DNA of 64,000 nucleotides from Kordiimonadaceae bacterium (GCA_024236295.1 JACKKT010000001.1:280871-344870), one strand, 5' to 3'. Shown: positions 36,096 to 45,669, counted from the first letter of the stretch. Notes: generated by a model from the letters alone, not told the origin. Numbers and translations are program-made.

Positions 36096-36956
36096 TTATT
36101 CTCCACGTGCTGTAATTGTTGGGGTTTCTATTGGTGTAACAGTGAAGTCAGACAGATAAACCCTGACCTTGCCCCAGCCAATAGGAAATTCGGTATAAAC
36201 GGGAACTGTCCCCTCAAAGCCCGGCATTTTGCCAAACCAGAGACGGCTGTCCTGATCATCCCGTTCACGGGATTTTCTTTTTTTCTTCTTTTTAGGTTTT
36301 GTGCTTTTAATATCGCCGGAAATTTCCTTCCCATCAATTTTACAAATGATCGCTTCTCCTTGAAAAACTGAACGACTTTCCTCACCCATTGTTTCTGTTT
36401 CATCACAGGTAAAGCTTTGCTCGGAAACAAACATTCCGCCAAACTGCCGCTCTGAATATTTTTCGTGGTAGGCTTCCTTGAAATTCGGTGTCATGATCAG
36501 GTTTAAGAACATGGTCATCGGATCTATGCCATATTTCTCATCTTCTTCGATTGGAACATATTCCGTATCTTTGCGGAGTTCCATTTCCTGAACCAGATTG
36601 GTGACTTTCAGGGTTTTGGGATCAAAGCTGACCTGGCTTTTATATTTTAATTTACCGAAATTCCCGCCGCTTTCATAATATTCCGGGCGGTATTTGCCGT
36701 CAGTATAGAGAATACCACGGCTCATAGTTCGGTTCTCCATATCACTGATGATGGCGGCAAATCCTTTTACCTTATAATCAGCGCTAAGCTGATAACCAGT
36801 GGCATCAAGGGCTGTCTCACTGTTAATTTCAGCAACGACAAAGCCTCCCCAGTAGGCTTTATAGGTCATATTTACCTTATAGGGCGTCCCCATCTGCGCC
36901 AATGCCGGTGCACTAAGCAGAATGCTGGTTAGAAATACCCTGTATATCAGCTTCAT
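36096..36956 (-). CDS. DUF3108-domain exported protein
   Basis: 286 residues from the ATG at 36956, chosen because a GAAGG site sits just before it; an ATG four codons upstream (36968) directly abuts the valS stop. Signal peptide in residues 1-21 (ends PALAQ), so periplasmic. DUF3108 core: VNMTYKAYWGGFVVAEIN, GFAAIISDMENRTMSRGIL, and VTNLVQEMELRKD; a lysine-rich loop KPKKKKKRKSRER near residue 228 is odd. Several DUF3108 proteins are linked to envelope lipid or polysaccharide work, but the role is not set. It is translated right after valS, so coupled. Confidence 0.78.
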   Translation of the reverse strand: MKLIYRVFLTSILLSAPALAQMGTPYKVNMTYKAYWGGFVVAEINSETALDATGYQLSADYKVKGFAAIISDMENRTMSRGILYTDGKYRPEYYESGGNFGKLKYKSQVSFDPKTLKVTNLVQEMELRKDTEYVPIEEDEKYGIDPMTMFLNLIMTPNFKEAYHEKYSERQFGGMFVSEQSFTCDETETMGEESRSVFQGEAIICKIDGKEISGDIKSTKPKKKKKRKSRERDDQDSRLWFGKMPGFEGTVPVYTEFPIGWGKVRVYLSDFTVTPIETPTITARGE

Positions 36957-36968
36957 CTGACCTTCCAT

Positions 36969-39629
36969 CTAGTTCATGGAGGCTAAACGCTCCAATGCCT
37001 GTTTAATTTTTTCTGCCTTTTCTCTGGCGTCTTCCAGTCCCTTTTTATTTTCGGCAATAACATGATCGGGCGCTTTAGCCACAAAATTTTCATTGTTCAA
37101 TCTTCCGGCAACGGCGGCAATTTCCTTTTCAAGTTTTTCAAGGCTTTTTGAAAGTCTTGCTTTTTCTGCATCAATATCAATGACGCCTGAAAGGGGCAGA
37201 TAATATGTTGCCTCGCCGACCACAACGGAAATGGCCCCGCTTGGGGCGGCTCCTTCAAGTCTATCAATATTTTCAAGCCGGGCAAGTCGTTTTAGTTCCT
37301 CCTCCTGAGCTGACAGAGATGCCAGTGTCACTTCATTTGCGCCGGAAACCAACATATTAAGTTTGGCACCTGCCGGTACATTCATTTCCGCCCGCGCAGT
37401 TCGGATATCGGAGATAAGCGTTATCAGCCAGTTCATTTCCGCCGATGCTGCTTCATCAATATTTTTTGGATTATAATCCGGCCATGGGGCAAGAATAAGG
37501 TCAGTTTCACGGTTATTAGATGTATTTTGCCAAATTTCCTCTGTAATAAATGGCATAAAGGGATGAAGTATTTTTATAATCTGATCCAATACCCATGCGG
37601 CTGTTTTACGGGTTTCGCCAATACCATCGGCATCATCGGAATAAAAGCGGGTTTTTATCAGCTCAATATACCAGTCACAAAAAGTGCCCCATGTAAAATG
37701 ATAGGCCGCTGCCGCCGCATCATTATATCGAAATGCTTCCAGCGCTTGGGTTACTTTCTGTGCTGCCTGCTCCGCTTCACCAATAATCCATTTATTGACC
37801 GTATGCCGTGCAGATGACGGGTCAAAATCACGGTTTTCCTTGAAACAGTCATTCATTTCGCAGAATTTGGCCGCATTCCAAAGCTTTGTTGCAAAATTGC
37901 GGTATCCTTCGACCCGCTTATCGGACATTTTAATATCCCTGCCCTGGGCTTCCATTGCGGCAAGAGTAAATCGAAGTGCATCTGCACCATATTTATCGGC
38001 AAGCTCAAGCGGGTCAATAACGTTGCCTTTGCTTTTTGACATTTTGGCCCCATGTTCATCACGAACAAGCGCATGAACATATACGGTTTCAAATGGCACC
38101 TCATTATCCATAAAATAAAGGCCGTCCATCATCATTCGTGCTACCCAAAAAAAGATGATGTCAAACCCGGTGACCAGCACGTCCGATTTATAATAGCGCG
38201 CGAGTTCCGGTGTTTTATCAGGCCAGCCAAGGGTTGCATTGGGCCAGAGTGCGGATGAAAACCAGGTATCCAGTACATCTTCATCGCGAACAATTTCTTT
38301 CACTTCGCCGTAATGGGCGTCGGCAAGTTTCTGTGCTTCTTCCTCAGTTTCCGCAACAAAAACTTCTCCATCCGGTCCATACCAGGCGGGAATCTGATGC
38401 CCCCACCATAGCTGACGGGATACGCACCATGGTTCAATATTACGCATCCATTCGTAATATGTTTTTTCCCATGTTTTGGGTACGAATTTTGTTTCGCCTT
38501 TTTCTACGGCCTCTATCGCCGGTTTTGCGAGTGTTTCCGCGTCCACATACCACTGATCAGTAAGCCACGGTTCAATCGGAACGCCTGAACGGTCACCATA
38601 TGGCACCACATGCACTGTTGCTTCAGTTTTTGCCAGTAAGCCTAAAGCATCCATATCGGCGACAATTTCCTTACGGGCAACAAAACGGTCCATACCGCGG
38701 TATTTTTCCGGGGCATTTTCATTAATACGGGCATGCTCGTCAAATATATTAATGTTTTCAAGATTATGACGTTTACCAACCATATGGTCATCAAAATCAT
38801 GGGCCGGGGTAATTTTTACAGCCCCTGACCCTTTTTCAGGATCAGCATGCTCATCGGCTATCACAATCAGTTTCCGACCCACCAGTGGTAATGTCAAAGT
38901 TTTGCCTATCAGGTCTTTATAGCGTTCATCATCGGCGCTAACCGCCACGGCAACATCGCCAAGCATGGTTTCGGGGCGGGTTGTGGCAACGGTAAGATAG
39001 CGTCCCTCTTCCCCATCAACCGGATATTTGAAATGCCAGTAAAAACCGTTGACTTCACGTTGCTCAACTTCAAGGTCGGAAATGGCCGTGCAGAGCTCCG
39101 GATCCCAATTAACAAGTCGTTTTGCTTTAAAAATAAGGTTATCATGATAAAGATCGACGAACTTTTTAAGAACCGCGCGAACAAAACCGTCATCCATTGT
39201 AAATTTTTGGCGGGACCAGTCACAGGACTGGCCAAGTCGGCGCATCTGATTGAAAATCATGCCGCCGCTTTCTTCTTTCCATTGCCAGACGCGCTCGACA
39301 AACTTTTCACGGCCCATATCAATGCGGCGCATATTGCCGGCATCAAGCTGGCGTTCGACCACCATTTGTGTGGCAATGCCGGCATGATCCATCCCGGGCT
39401 GCCAAAGGACGTCGCGGCCGCGCATACGGTGCCAACGGATCAATATATCCTGAAGGGTATGATTAAGCGCATGGCCGATATGGAGACTGCCTGTTACATT
39501 AGGTGGCGGCAAAATGATCGTAAATGGTTCCGCATCCGGTCTTTGTCCACATTTAAAAGCGCCGCTGTCATCCCAGTGGTCATATATTTCTTTTTCTCGT
39601 TTCGCAAAATCAAAAGTCTTATCAAGCAT
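36969..39629 (-). CDS. valS: Valyl-tRNA synthetase
   Basis: 886 residues from ATG 39629 (an in-frame GTG three bases upstream is possible). Class I synthetase: the HIGH box in PPPNVTGSLHIGHAL near residue 47, the CP1 editing domain, WYVDAETLAKPAIEAVEKGE, KMSKS in AKMSKSKGNVIDP near 537, the anticodon domain, and a C-terminal coiled coil (EKARLSKSLEKLEKEIAAV). It charges tRNA-Val in the cytosol. The size is close to other bacterial ValRS of the short type. The DUF3108 gene follows without a gap, and a strong terminator of the popZ gene lies just before it. Confidence 0.97.
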   Translation of the reverse strand: MLDKTFDFAKREKEIYDHWDDSGAFKCGQRPDAEPFTIILPPPNVTGSLHIGHALNHTLQDILIRWHRMRGRDVLWQPGMDHAGIATQMVVERQLDAGNMRRIDMGREKFVERVWQWKEESGGMIFNQMRRLGQSCDWSRQKFTMDDGFVRAVLKKFVDLYHDNLIFKAKRLVNWDPELCTAISDLEVEQREVNGFYWHFKYPVDGEEGRYLTVATTRPETMLGDVAVAVSADDERYKDLIGKTLTLPLVGRKLIVIADEHADPEKGSGAVKITPAHDFDDHMVGKRHNLENINIFDEHARINENAPEKYRGMDRFVARKEIVADMDALGLLAKTEATVHVVPYGDRSGVPIEPWLTDQWYVDAETLAKPAIEAVEKGETKFVPKTWEKTYYEWMRNIEPWCVSRQLWWGHQIPAWYGPDGEVFVAETEEEAQKLADAHYGEVKEIVRDEDVLDTWFSSALWPNATLGWPDKTPELARYYKSDVLVTGFDIIFFWVARMMMDGLYFMDNEVPFETVYVHALVRDEHGAKMSKSKGNVIDPLELADKYGADALRFTLAAMEAQGRDIKMSDKRVEGYRNFATKLWNAAKFCEMNDCFKENRDFDPSSARHTVNKWIIGEAEQAAQKVTQALEAFRYNDAAAAAYHFTWGTFCDWYIELIKTRFYSDDADGIGETRKTAAWVLDQIIKILHPFMPFITEEIWQNTSNNRETDLILAPWPDYNPKNIDEAASAEMNWLITLISDIRTARAEMNVPAGAKLNMLVSGANEVTLASLSAQEEELKRLARLENIDRLEGAAPSGAISVVVGEATYYLPLSGVIDIDAEKARLSKSLEKLEKEIAAVAGRLNNENFVAKAPDHVIAENKKGLEDAREKAEKIKQALERLASMN

Positions 39630-39656
39630 CACATTTTTTTCTTATTCCAAATAAAA

Positions 39657-39687
39657 ACAGAAGAACCACATAATCTGGTTCTTCTGT
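39657..39687 (-). terminator. Terminator of popZ transcript
   Basis: A 12-bp perfect stem, acagaagaacca (39657-39668) with tggttcttctgt (39676-39687), and a seven-base loop. On the minus strand it is followed by TTTTTATTT. It lies 40 bp past the popZ stop and about 30 bp before valS. Confidence 0.9.
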
Positions 39688-39726
39688 CATAAACTATATC
39701 TTCTTTTAAAGAATGTCTTCAATAAA

Positions 39727-40323
39727 TTACGGTTTTTTTGTCCGGGCCAGCCTTGCTATTTCCTTGGCAACCATCCGTTCTGCGAGAGGTGGAAGATTTT
39801 CCTCCAGCCATTTTTTAAGCATTGGACGGAGAAGCTCACGAACAAGGTCTTCAAGAGTGTTTCCGGAACCCTGATAACCGCTGGTCAGCAGAGCAGATAA
39901 TGCATCAAACCTGCCCTGGATTTCAGCAGAGACCTCTTCTGACATAAGAACATCTTTACCTTCTGCCGGATCAACATCATCTATATCAAATTCATCAGAA
40001 TTGGAAGCTGCAGGTTCTGGATCAGGTTCAGGTTTATCATCTCCTTCTTCCATAATCAGTTCAGCGTCTTCGGAAACTTCAACATTGTCAAACATATTAT
40101 CGATATCGTCCTGAGAAGCTTCCTCCAGGTCATTTTCTGTAAGTTCGAGAACTTCCTCTTCCTCTAGCTCAAGGTCATCTTCTACCTTAGCTTCGGGAGT
40201 TTCCTCAGTTTTAGTATCAACCTTTTCCGGGGTAGCTTCATCGTCATCTTCCGAAATAATTCGGCGAATGGACGCAAGGATTTCCTCCATGCTTGGTTCT
40301 TCTTCTTTTCCCGGTTGGCTCAT
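39727..40323 (-). CDS. popZ: DUF2497 / PopZ-like polar organising protein
   Basis: 198 residues. The N-terminal helix EEPSMEEILASIRRIISEDD and the C-terminal helices (LEDLVRELLRPMLKKWLEEN, PLAERMVAKEIARLA) are the two conserved ends of DUF2497, with a long acidic, low-complexity linker (Glu/Asp/Pro-rich) between. In Caulobacter, PopZ forms a polar matrix that anchors the chromosome and recruits cell-cycle proteins. The gene order tolC-popZ-valS supports the family call. Cytosolic, likely self-assembling. Confidence 0.87.
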   Translation of the reverse strand: MSQPGKEEEPSMEEILASIRRIISEDDDEATPEKVDTKTEETPEAKVEDDLELEEEEVLELTENDLEEASQDDIDNMFDNVEVSEDAELIMEEGDDKPEPDPEPAASNSDEFDIDDVDPAEGKDVLMSEEVSAEIQGRFDALSALLTSGYQGSGNTLEDLVRELLRPMLKKWLEENLPPLAERMVAKEIARLARTKKP

Positions 40324-40471
40324 TCTTTTTATTCCAGTTTTAATATCTAAAATTCTTATGGTTAAATGAAGATATTCTTTATAGAAGATTTAACCATATT
40401 TGTTAACCATAATATTTTTATTTAATTTCAGAAGATTATCAATGTTTTTTAACACTATCCTCAAAAATAAA

Positions 40472-40497
40472 ACGGCGCCATCAAACTATAGCGCCGT
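40472..40497 (-). terminator. Terminator of the tolC-type gene
   Basis: A perfect 7-bp stem, acggcgc (40472-40478) and gcgccgt (40491-40497), with a 12-base loop. On the minus strand it is followed by TTTTATTTTT. It lies about 50 bp past the tolC stop and before popZ. Confidence 0.8.
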
Positions 40498-40548
40498 AAT
40501 ATTTAACAAAAATTAAACATTTTGGATAATTTTTAGATTTAATTTACC

Positions 40549-41922
40549 TTACTCAGCACTAAAACCGTATAGTTTCCATTCAGTATTTTCGCTTTTGCCT
40601 TCTGCATCGTAAATTGGAACATTAAGTCCAAGATCTTTGGCATTCAGCTGACCAATGGTGGCAAGCAGATTAAAGGCTGCAACAGTTCTGTCGCGCACAG
40701 CCCGTGCATTATTCACACGAGCGTCAAGCAATTCCTGTTCAGCATCAAGTACGTCAAGAATAGTACGTGATCCAACATCCGCTTCCTGACGAACACCTTC
40801 AAGGGCAATTTCGTTTGCTTCAAGCTGTGACAATGTCGAAGTTATGCGTGCACTGGCTTCTCGGTAGCTTTCCCAAGCATTTCTGACCAATTCCTGTATC
40901 TGGCGTTCTGCTGCAATCGCTTCCATCCGGTACTGGTTGCGGCGTTGTTTCGCTTGTCTTACGACAGATGCCTGAACACCGGCCTGGTAAATTGGAACTC
41001 TTAAATTTGCTTGTATCGTTTTTGCCGTATTGGTATCACCGGCAAAAAATCCATCCCAGCTTTTTGAATAACTTGCCCCAACACTAACAGAAGGACCAAG
41101 TCCTCCATATTGTTTTTTAACTGCAAAATCGGCTGCTGCTTCAGCAGCTTTTGCAGCAACAATAACCGGATGATGTTGGGATGCCAAATCATAGGCCGCT
41201 TCCTCAGACGCTGGTAGTGTTGGAATTTCAATTTCTTTTTCCAAGGTACCAGGCTCATTGCCGACAACCCGGCGATAAGCGGCCCGGCTGGCCGTTAATA
41301 TTGCTTCGGCATTTATTTTTTCTGACTGTGCACGTGAAAGACGAGCTTTACTTTGGGCAACGTCAGTGCGGGTGATTTCGCCGACTTCAAAACGATCTTC
41401 ACTGGCTTTCAGCTGTCTTTGCAATGCAATAACATTGTTAGTGGTAAATTCAAGAAAAGATTCGTCCCTGATCACATTGGAATAAGCCGAAACCGTATCA
41501 AGAAAAATCTGTTGCTCAGTATTCATCAACTGAGCGCGGCCCGCTTCTGCCTGTTTTCTGGCTTCCTTGGTTCCGTTTACAGTTTGAAAACTTCTGAAAA
41601 CCGGTTGCTCAATTGATATGGCCATTGATTTTGGCTTTGTCACCTGTTGGGTTGGCAGAAATGATACACCCGTTCTAGTACTATCCGTCCGGGCAATTGA
41701 ACCGGTCGCTTGAATTGTCGGGCGCCAGCCAGCAATTGCCTGGTTGACTGTTTCATCGGTTACCCTTTGACTGGCCCGCGCTGCCTGAAGCGTCGGATTA
41801 TTAATATAGGCTGTCGTAAGAGCGTCTGTTAAATTATCTGCGTGTGCTAGAATAGTCGATCCCATTAACCCTGCAAGAATCAATGCAGTACCAAGAACAG
41901 GTCTTTTTATTCTTTTCGTCAT
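40549..41922 (-). CDS. tolC: TolC-family outer membrane efflux protein
   Basis: 457 residues. Signal peptide in residues 1-28 (ends ILAHA), then the duplicated TolC/OEP helical-barrel domains: LTDALTTAYINNPTLQAARA, LSRAQSEKINAEAILTASRA, YDLASQHHPVIVAAKAAEAA and DVLDAEQELLDARVNNARAV. Type I TolC proteins form the outer-membrane duct for RND and ABC exporters and type I secretion. No inner-membrane pump is next to it, so it is a shared duct, as in related genomes. Two matched palindromes lie about 270-310 bp upstream (42192-42231) and might control it. Confidence 0.92.
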   Translation of the reverse strand: MTKRIKRPVLGTALILAGLMGSTILAHADNLTDALTTAYINNPTLQAARASQRVTDETVNQAIAGWRPTIQATGSIARTDSTRTGVSFLPTQQVTKPKSMAISIEQPVFRSFQTVNGTKEARKQAEAGRAQLMNTEQQIFLDTVSAYSNVIRDESFLEFTTNNVIALQRQLKASEDRFEVGEITRTDVAQSKARLSRAQSEKINAEAILTASRAAYRRVVGNEPGTLEKEIEIPTLPASEEAAYDLASQHHPVIVAAKAAEAAADFAVKKQYGGLGPSVSVGASYSKSWDGFFAGDTNTAKTIQANLRVPIYQAGVQASVVRQAKQRRNQYRMEAIAAERQIQELVRNAWESYREASARITSTLSQLEANEIALEGVRQEADVGSRTILDVLDAEQELLDARVNNARAVRDRTVAAFNLLATIGQLNAKDLGLNVPIYDAEGKSENTEWKLYGFSAE

Positions 41923-42271
41923 ATCTAATACCTTGTTTTCTTTGTGTCTTTTTTTAAGTTATATAGAGGAAAAAGCCTTACAATTTCTTAATTTTTGAGA
42001 ATTTGCCTTAAAATGTTACCACTGTCAACATTAAGTTTCTGCTTAATCTTGAAAGAAGCACCTTTAAAACAAACTGATAACCTGACCAGAACAATTCTTT
42101 AAATTTAGAATTTGTTTTTTCTCTGATCTATTTGAGAGCAAATAATATGCCAAGAATAAAACTATTATATTTCAAACAGTTGAGAGGATTGTGTCCGAAT
42201 GCGGACAATTACAACTGTTCGATTTCGAACAAAAACACAATTATGACAATTAATTTTAAAATCAAATAGTT
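41923..42271. other. 349-bp intergenic region upstream of tolC
   Basis: Between the stop of the isoaspartate methyltransferase-like gene and the tolC start, both on the minus strand. No ORF is seen. The left two thirds are AT-rich and presumably hold the tolC promoter and leader; a minus-strand TTGACA at 42028-42023 lacks a good -10. The right end holds the pair of palindromes at 42192-42231. Confidence 0.5.
42192..42231. promoter_or_regulatory. Twin 16-bp palindromes, candidate operators
   Basis: tgtccg-aatg-cggaca (42192-42207) and tgttcg-attt-cgaaca (42216-42231) are each perfect inverted repeats with 6-bp arms and a 4-bp centre, with shared form TGTYCG-N4-CGRACA. Their centres are 24 bp apart, slightly over two helical turns. 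This fits two dimers of a TetR/MarR-like regulator binding the tolC upstream region. No such regulator gene is beside it, so this is inference. Confidence 0.5.
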
Positions 42272-42943
42272 CTAAAATTCAAACTTCTTCGTCTTTTCAA
42301 ATCCTTTAAGCCTTGGCGCAGAAGTATCAAACAAAATTCTGACACCTTTTACTTTATTTTTATAAGTCACCAATGCTGCACGACCAATACCCTCATCATT
42401 AACAACACATAATAATCTGCCATCTTCCTTGAGTTGTTCAAGAAGGGCCTGGGGAACTTCATCAACCATTCCTCCTATGAATATTAGGTCATATGGTCCC
42501 TGCTTTTTAAGCCCCCTTGCATGTGGTGCCGTTAAAAGTGCCACATTATCACATTCCTGCTCAGCAAGATTTTTTGTAGCAATTTCGGCAAGAACTTCGT
42601 CTTCTTCAATTGCCACTACGGTTTCAACGAGCTTGCTGAATACGGCAGAAGAATAACCAGTTGCCGGTGCAATATCGAGAACCAGTTCATCCTGCCTGAT
42701 TTCAGCAGCATTTAACAGTTTAGCAAATGTGAGTGGCTCCAATAAATATCGGCCTTCTGCCACTTTTATACTTTTATCAATATAGGCAACACCTTTTCGT
42801 TCATCAGGAACAAAAGCTTCTCGCTTGACCTTTTCAATTGCATTGACAACATTTTCGTCAGTCACTTCATTAGGGAGAAGCTGACCATCTATCATGTGTC
42901 TGCGCGCAGTTTCTTCACCGTTTTCCTGGTATGATATATTCAT
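42272..42943 (-). CDS. Protein-L-isoaspartate O-methyltransferase family protein
   Basis: 223 residues. SAM-binding fold: VLDIAPATGYSSAVFSKLV near residue 78 in place of the usual VLEIGTGSGYQ-type loop, ETVVAIEEDEVLAEIATKN near 99 and LIFIGGMVDEVPQALLEQL near 146. The N-terminal part (MIDGQLLPNEVTDENVVNAI, FVPDERKGVAYID) matches the Pcm-type start RxxxV-QL. Canonical Pcm repairs isoaspartyl residues with SAM; the family member next to tolC in alphaproteobacteria is often divergent, and this one may have another target. Cytosolic. Confidence 0.83.
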   Translation of the reverse strand: MNISYQENGEETARRHMIDGQLLPNEVTDENVVNAIEKVKREAFVPDERKGVAYIDKSIKVAEGRYLLEPLTFAKLLNAAEIRQDELVLDIAPATGYSSAVFSKLVETVVAIEEDEVLAEIATKNLAEQECDNVALLTAPHARGLKKQGPYDLIFIGGMVDEVPQALLEQLKEDGRLLCVVNDEGIGRAALVTYKNKVKGVRILFDTSAPRLKGFEKTKKFEF

Positions 42944-43027
42944 AAAAAAGTTCCTGTAATTTTATCTGCCACTTTATAATACGAATGTCTGATCATTACA
43001 ACAGCATCGAGTAGACAGGGGTTATTT

Positions 43028-44023
43028 TTATTTTGCCAATTCTTCCGAGCGATCAGTTGCCGGTTCCGGTGCAATACCAAGATCCGATATTTCTTCTCTG
43101 AGATCCGGGGTCAATTCAATTTCTGCTGCATCCAGAGACGGTTTTAACTGCTCCAGACTACGACCGCCAATAATCGGCGCTGTGATTGCGTCATGTCCAC
43201 CAACCCAGGCCACAGCCAGACTGATAGGGTTCAGATTGTGTGAAGCTGCAAGTTCAACAAAATTTCGGGCGATATCCACATTTCTGTCCGCTTTATAGCG
43301 TTCCTTATACATTGCCATTTTGTTTAAACGCCCTTCCCGGCTATTCTCATCATTCTTTAAATATTTTCCGCTCAATACTCCGCCTGCTAACGGACTATAA
43401 GAAAATACGCCCAGCCCTTCACTTTTAGCCATAGGCAGAATTTCACTTTCGCATTGTCTTTTTAAAAGATTATACATGGGCTGGATGCAGGCGATTGGTG
43501 CATAATTATGCGCTCTCGTTATGCCAACCGCTTTCATATATTGCCAGGCGGCAAAATTGCTTAAACCAATATAATTTATTTTTCCCTGATGAACCAGATC
43601 GTTATAAACTGAAAGACTTTCATCAAGGGTACAGTCATCATCAAAATGATGCATATAATAGACATCAATATAATCAGTTTTAAGCCGTTTCAGGCTGTCT
43701 TCCACAGCGCGGGTGACATGGGTGCGGTTAAGCCCTCTTCCCCAGATTTCACTGGCTCCTCCGGCATAGGAATTTACCGGGAAATAGGCTTTTGAAGAAA
43801 TAACGACTTCCTCACGGTGGGCGTGGATGAGGTCACCAAGTATTTCTTCCGATGCACCGCCGGCATAAAGATTGGCACAGTCAAAAAAATTGATCCCCTT
43901 GTCACGGGAAGCATGATAAATTTTTGCCGATTCTCCCTTGTCAGCACCGGCCCCAAAAGTCATTGTACCAAGACAAAGTGAAGATACCTTTATGCCACTT
44001 AATCCCATTCTTTTATACTTCAT
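43028..44023 (-). CDS. Aldo/keto reductase
   Basis: 331 residues from the ATG at 44023; a TTG five codons upstream (44038) is the alternative. TIM barrel NADPH enzyme: start YKRMGLSGIKVSSLCLGTMTFG, catalytic Asp and Tyr in FFDCANLYAGGASEEILG near residues 47-63, Lys in VVISSKAYF near 77 and His in YYMHHFDDD near 124, then GLSNFAAWQ and the NADPH-binding C-terminus (ISLAVAWV, APIIGG). The Tas/YajO-like group reduces ketones or aldehydes; substrate unknown. It faces the PQQ-type dehydrogenase gene divergently. Confidence 0.9.
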   Translation of the reverse strand: MKYKRMGLSGIKVSSLCLGTMTFGAGADKGESAKIYHASRDKGINFFDCANLYAGGASEEILGDLIHAHREEVVISSKAYFPVNSYAGGASEIWGRGLNRTHVTRAVEDSLKRLKTDYIDVYYMHHFDDDCTLDESLSVYNDLVHQGKINYIGLSNFAAWQYMKAVGITRAHNYAPIACIQPMYNLLKRQCESEILPMAKSEGLGVFSYSPLAGGVLSGKYLKNDENSREGRLNKMAMYKERYKADRNVDIARNFVELAASHNLNPISLAVAWVGGHDAITAPIIGGRSLEQLKPSLDAAEIELTPDLREEISDLGIAPEPATDRSEELAK

Positions 44024-44129
44024 ATTCGTCTCTTTCAATTTTTTAAATGTTCACAAAGCCGTGACTTGCCAATTACTATATAGCGCGTTAGAGTTTTATA
44101 TAAAATGAAATATTTTTTAAGGGGCTATC

Positions 44130-45401
44130 ATGAAACTGAAATTATTTCTGATTTTATTTTTTTCCGGGGCAACCAGTCTTGCAAATGCACAACATGTTTT
44201 TCCTGGACTTGAACCACCGGCACCGGCCTATCCGGGGCAAACAAGAGCCCCAATTGCCGACCAAAGTTCTCCGGTAGAACTTAAGGTTCTCAAAGATGGT
44301 CTTTATCTGCCCTGGGGGATTGCGCCGCTGCCAAGCGGGAATATCCTTATGACAGAAATGACAGGCCGCCTTAGCGTGGTTGCCCCGGATGGCAGTTCCA
44401 TGAAAATGGTTAGTGGCCTGCCCCCTATTCGTGGCTACTGGTATATGGGCCTAATGGATGTTCTGCTTGATCCGGATTTTGAAAAGAACCGGATGGTTTA
44501 TTTTAGCTATTTTGGCCCACCTGAAGGAGAGAACGGCAATGGACTACATGGCTCAACAAAGGAATGGGGTGATGCCTATAAGGCAACAACCGCCCTTCAT
44601 GACGAATGGAAGGAAAAGGACGAAGCCTATAAAAAAGCACATCCTTTTGACCGCCGCTTTATAGGGCGGGGCCGGCTTTCAGACGATGAAACAAAAATCG
44701 AAAATTTTGAAAATATATTTGAAGTTGGTGGCCGTCGCATGACTTTCGGGGCCGATGGCAAGCTCTGGATCACAACCTGGGGAAGCGACAGTGACCCGCA
44801 AAACCCAAAAACGCTTGGCAGTAAAATGATACGGATCAATAAGGATGGCAGCATTCCTGAGGATAACCCTTTTGTCGGCAATGATGAAGTGCCTGATGCC
44901 ATTTATGCAATGGGTTTTCGGGATCCTTCTGGAACCGCCCTTAACCCTGAAAGTGGTGTTGTATGGGAAATTGAACATGGTCCTCAGGGCGGCGATGAAA
45001 TTAATATCATGAAAGCGGGCGCAAATTATGGTTGGCCGATAATCACTTATGGCCGGGAATATGGTGATGAAGGGAAAGTGATTTGTGAAGGACTAAGTGC
45101 CAAGGAAGGGTACGAGCAACCGATCTATTTCTGGAACCCGAATATTGCCCCCTCCTCTATGCTTTTTTACACGGGTGATCTGTTTCCAAAATGGAAGGGT
45201 AATTTATTTGCCACCTCTCTTAAAGGCCGCCAGCTTACAAGGCTTGTGCTGGGGGGTAATAATGTAATTGCGGAAGAGCGGTTAATTGAACATTTTGGTG
45301 AACGGCTCCGCACAGTAAAGCAAGGCTATGACGGTGCCTTATATATTGTTACTGACAGTGCAGAAAACGGTCAGTTGATCAGGCTGACACCGCGTCAATA
45401 A
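44130..45401 (+). CDS. Exported PQQ-dependent sugar dehydrogenase-like protein (glucose/sorbosone type)
   Basis: 423 residues, signal peptide in residues 1-20 (ends ANAQ), periplasmic. A six-bladed propeller of the soluble aldose sugar dehydrogenase (YliI/GdhB) group: GLYLPWGIAPLPSGNILMTE near residue 54, MGLMDVLLDPDFEKNRMVYF near 106, AMGFRDPSGTALNPESGVVWE near 257, HGPQGGDEINIMKAGANYGW near 282 and the closing DGALYIVTDSAENGQLIR. The HGPQGGDE motif is the usual PQQ/Ca region. It oxidises a sugar or alcohol. Its end overlaps the convergent phhB gene by 23 bp. Confidence 0.87.
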   Translation: MKLKLFLILFFSGATSLANAQHVFPGLEPPAPAYPGQTRAPIADQSSPVELKVLKDGLYLPWGIAPLPSGNILMTEMTGRLSVVAPDGSSMKMVSGLPPIRGYWYMGLMDVLLDPDFEKNRMVYFSYFGPPEGENGNGLHGSTKEWGDAYKATTALHDEWKEKDEAYKKAHPFDRRFIGRGRLSDDETKIENFENIFEVGGRRMTFGADGKLWITTWGSDSDPQNPKTLGSKMIRINKDGSIPEDNPFVGNDEVPDAIYAMGFRDPSGTALNPESGVVWEIEHGPQGGDEINIMKAGANYGWPIITYGREYGDEGKVICEGLSAKEGYEQPIYFWNPNIAPSSMLFYTGDLFPKWKGNLFATSLKGRQLTRLVLGGNNVIAEERLIEHFGERLRTVKQGYDGALYIVTDSAENGQLIRLTPRQ

Positions 45402-45660
45402 ATTTTGCCAGTTCAAGATCATAACTGGTCACCCCGTTGGCATCATGGGTGGCCAGCGTCACTTCAAGCCGGTTATAAACATTGAACCATTCGGGATGAT
45501 GGTCCATTTCCTCTGCTTTTTTAGCGATTTTTGTCATTGCGGCAAAGGCCAGATCAAAATTTTTAAAGGTAAATTTTTTAAATATGGCATCCCGGCCCTG
45601 AACCGCATTCCAGCCCTCAAGTTCACCCAAAATTTCATCCAATGTCATTTTTTTATACAT
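45379..45660 (-). CDS. phhB: 4a-hydroxytetrahydrobiopterin dehydratase
   Basis: 93 residues, the family's normal length. The motif MDHHPEWFNVYNRLEVTLAT (near residue 49-68) contains the catalytic His pair and the DHHPEW signature; AANGVTSYDLELAKFID-like sequence closes the protein. It dehydrates the 4a-carbinolamine made by phenylalanine hydroxylase so the pterin can be re-reduced. It lies in a tight run downstream of phhA and an SDR gene (spacings of 9 and 14 bp), which fits pterin recycling. Confidence 0.95.
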   Translation of the reverse strand: MYKKMTLDEILGELEGWNAVQGRDAIFKKFTFKNFDLAFAAMTKIAKKAEEMDHHPEWFNVYNRLEVTLATHDANGVTSYDLELAKFIDAVSA

Positions 45661-45669
45661 ACTTATTCC

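Noticed and set aside
39033..39692. 219-codon plus-strand ORF across the valS start and its upstream region
   Set aside because: Mostly antisense to valS; the remaining part runs through the terminator hairpin, and no family features are seen.
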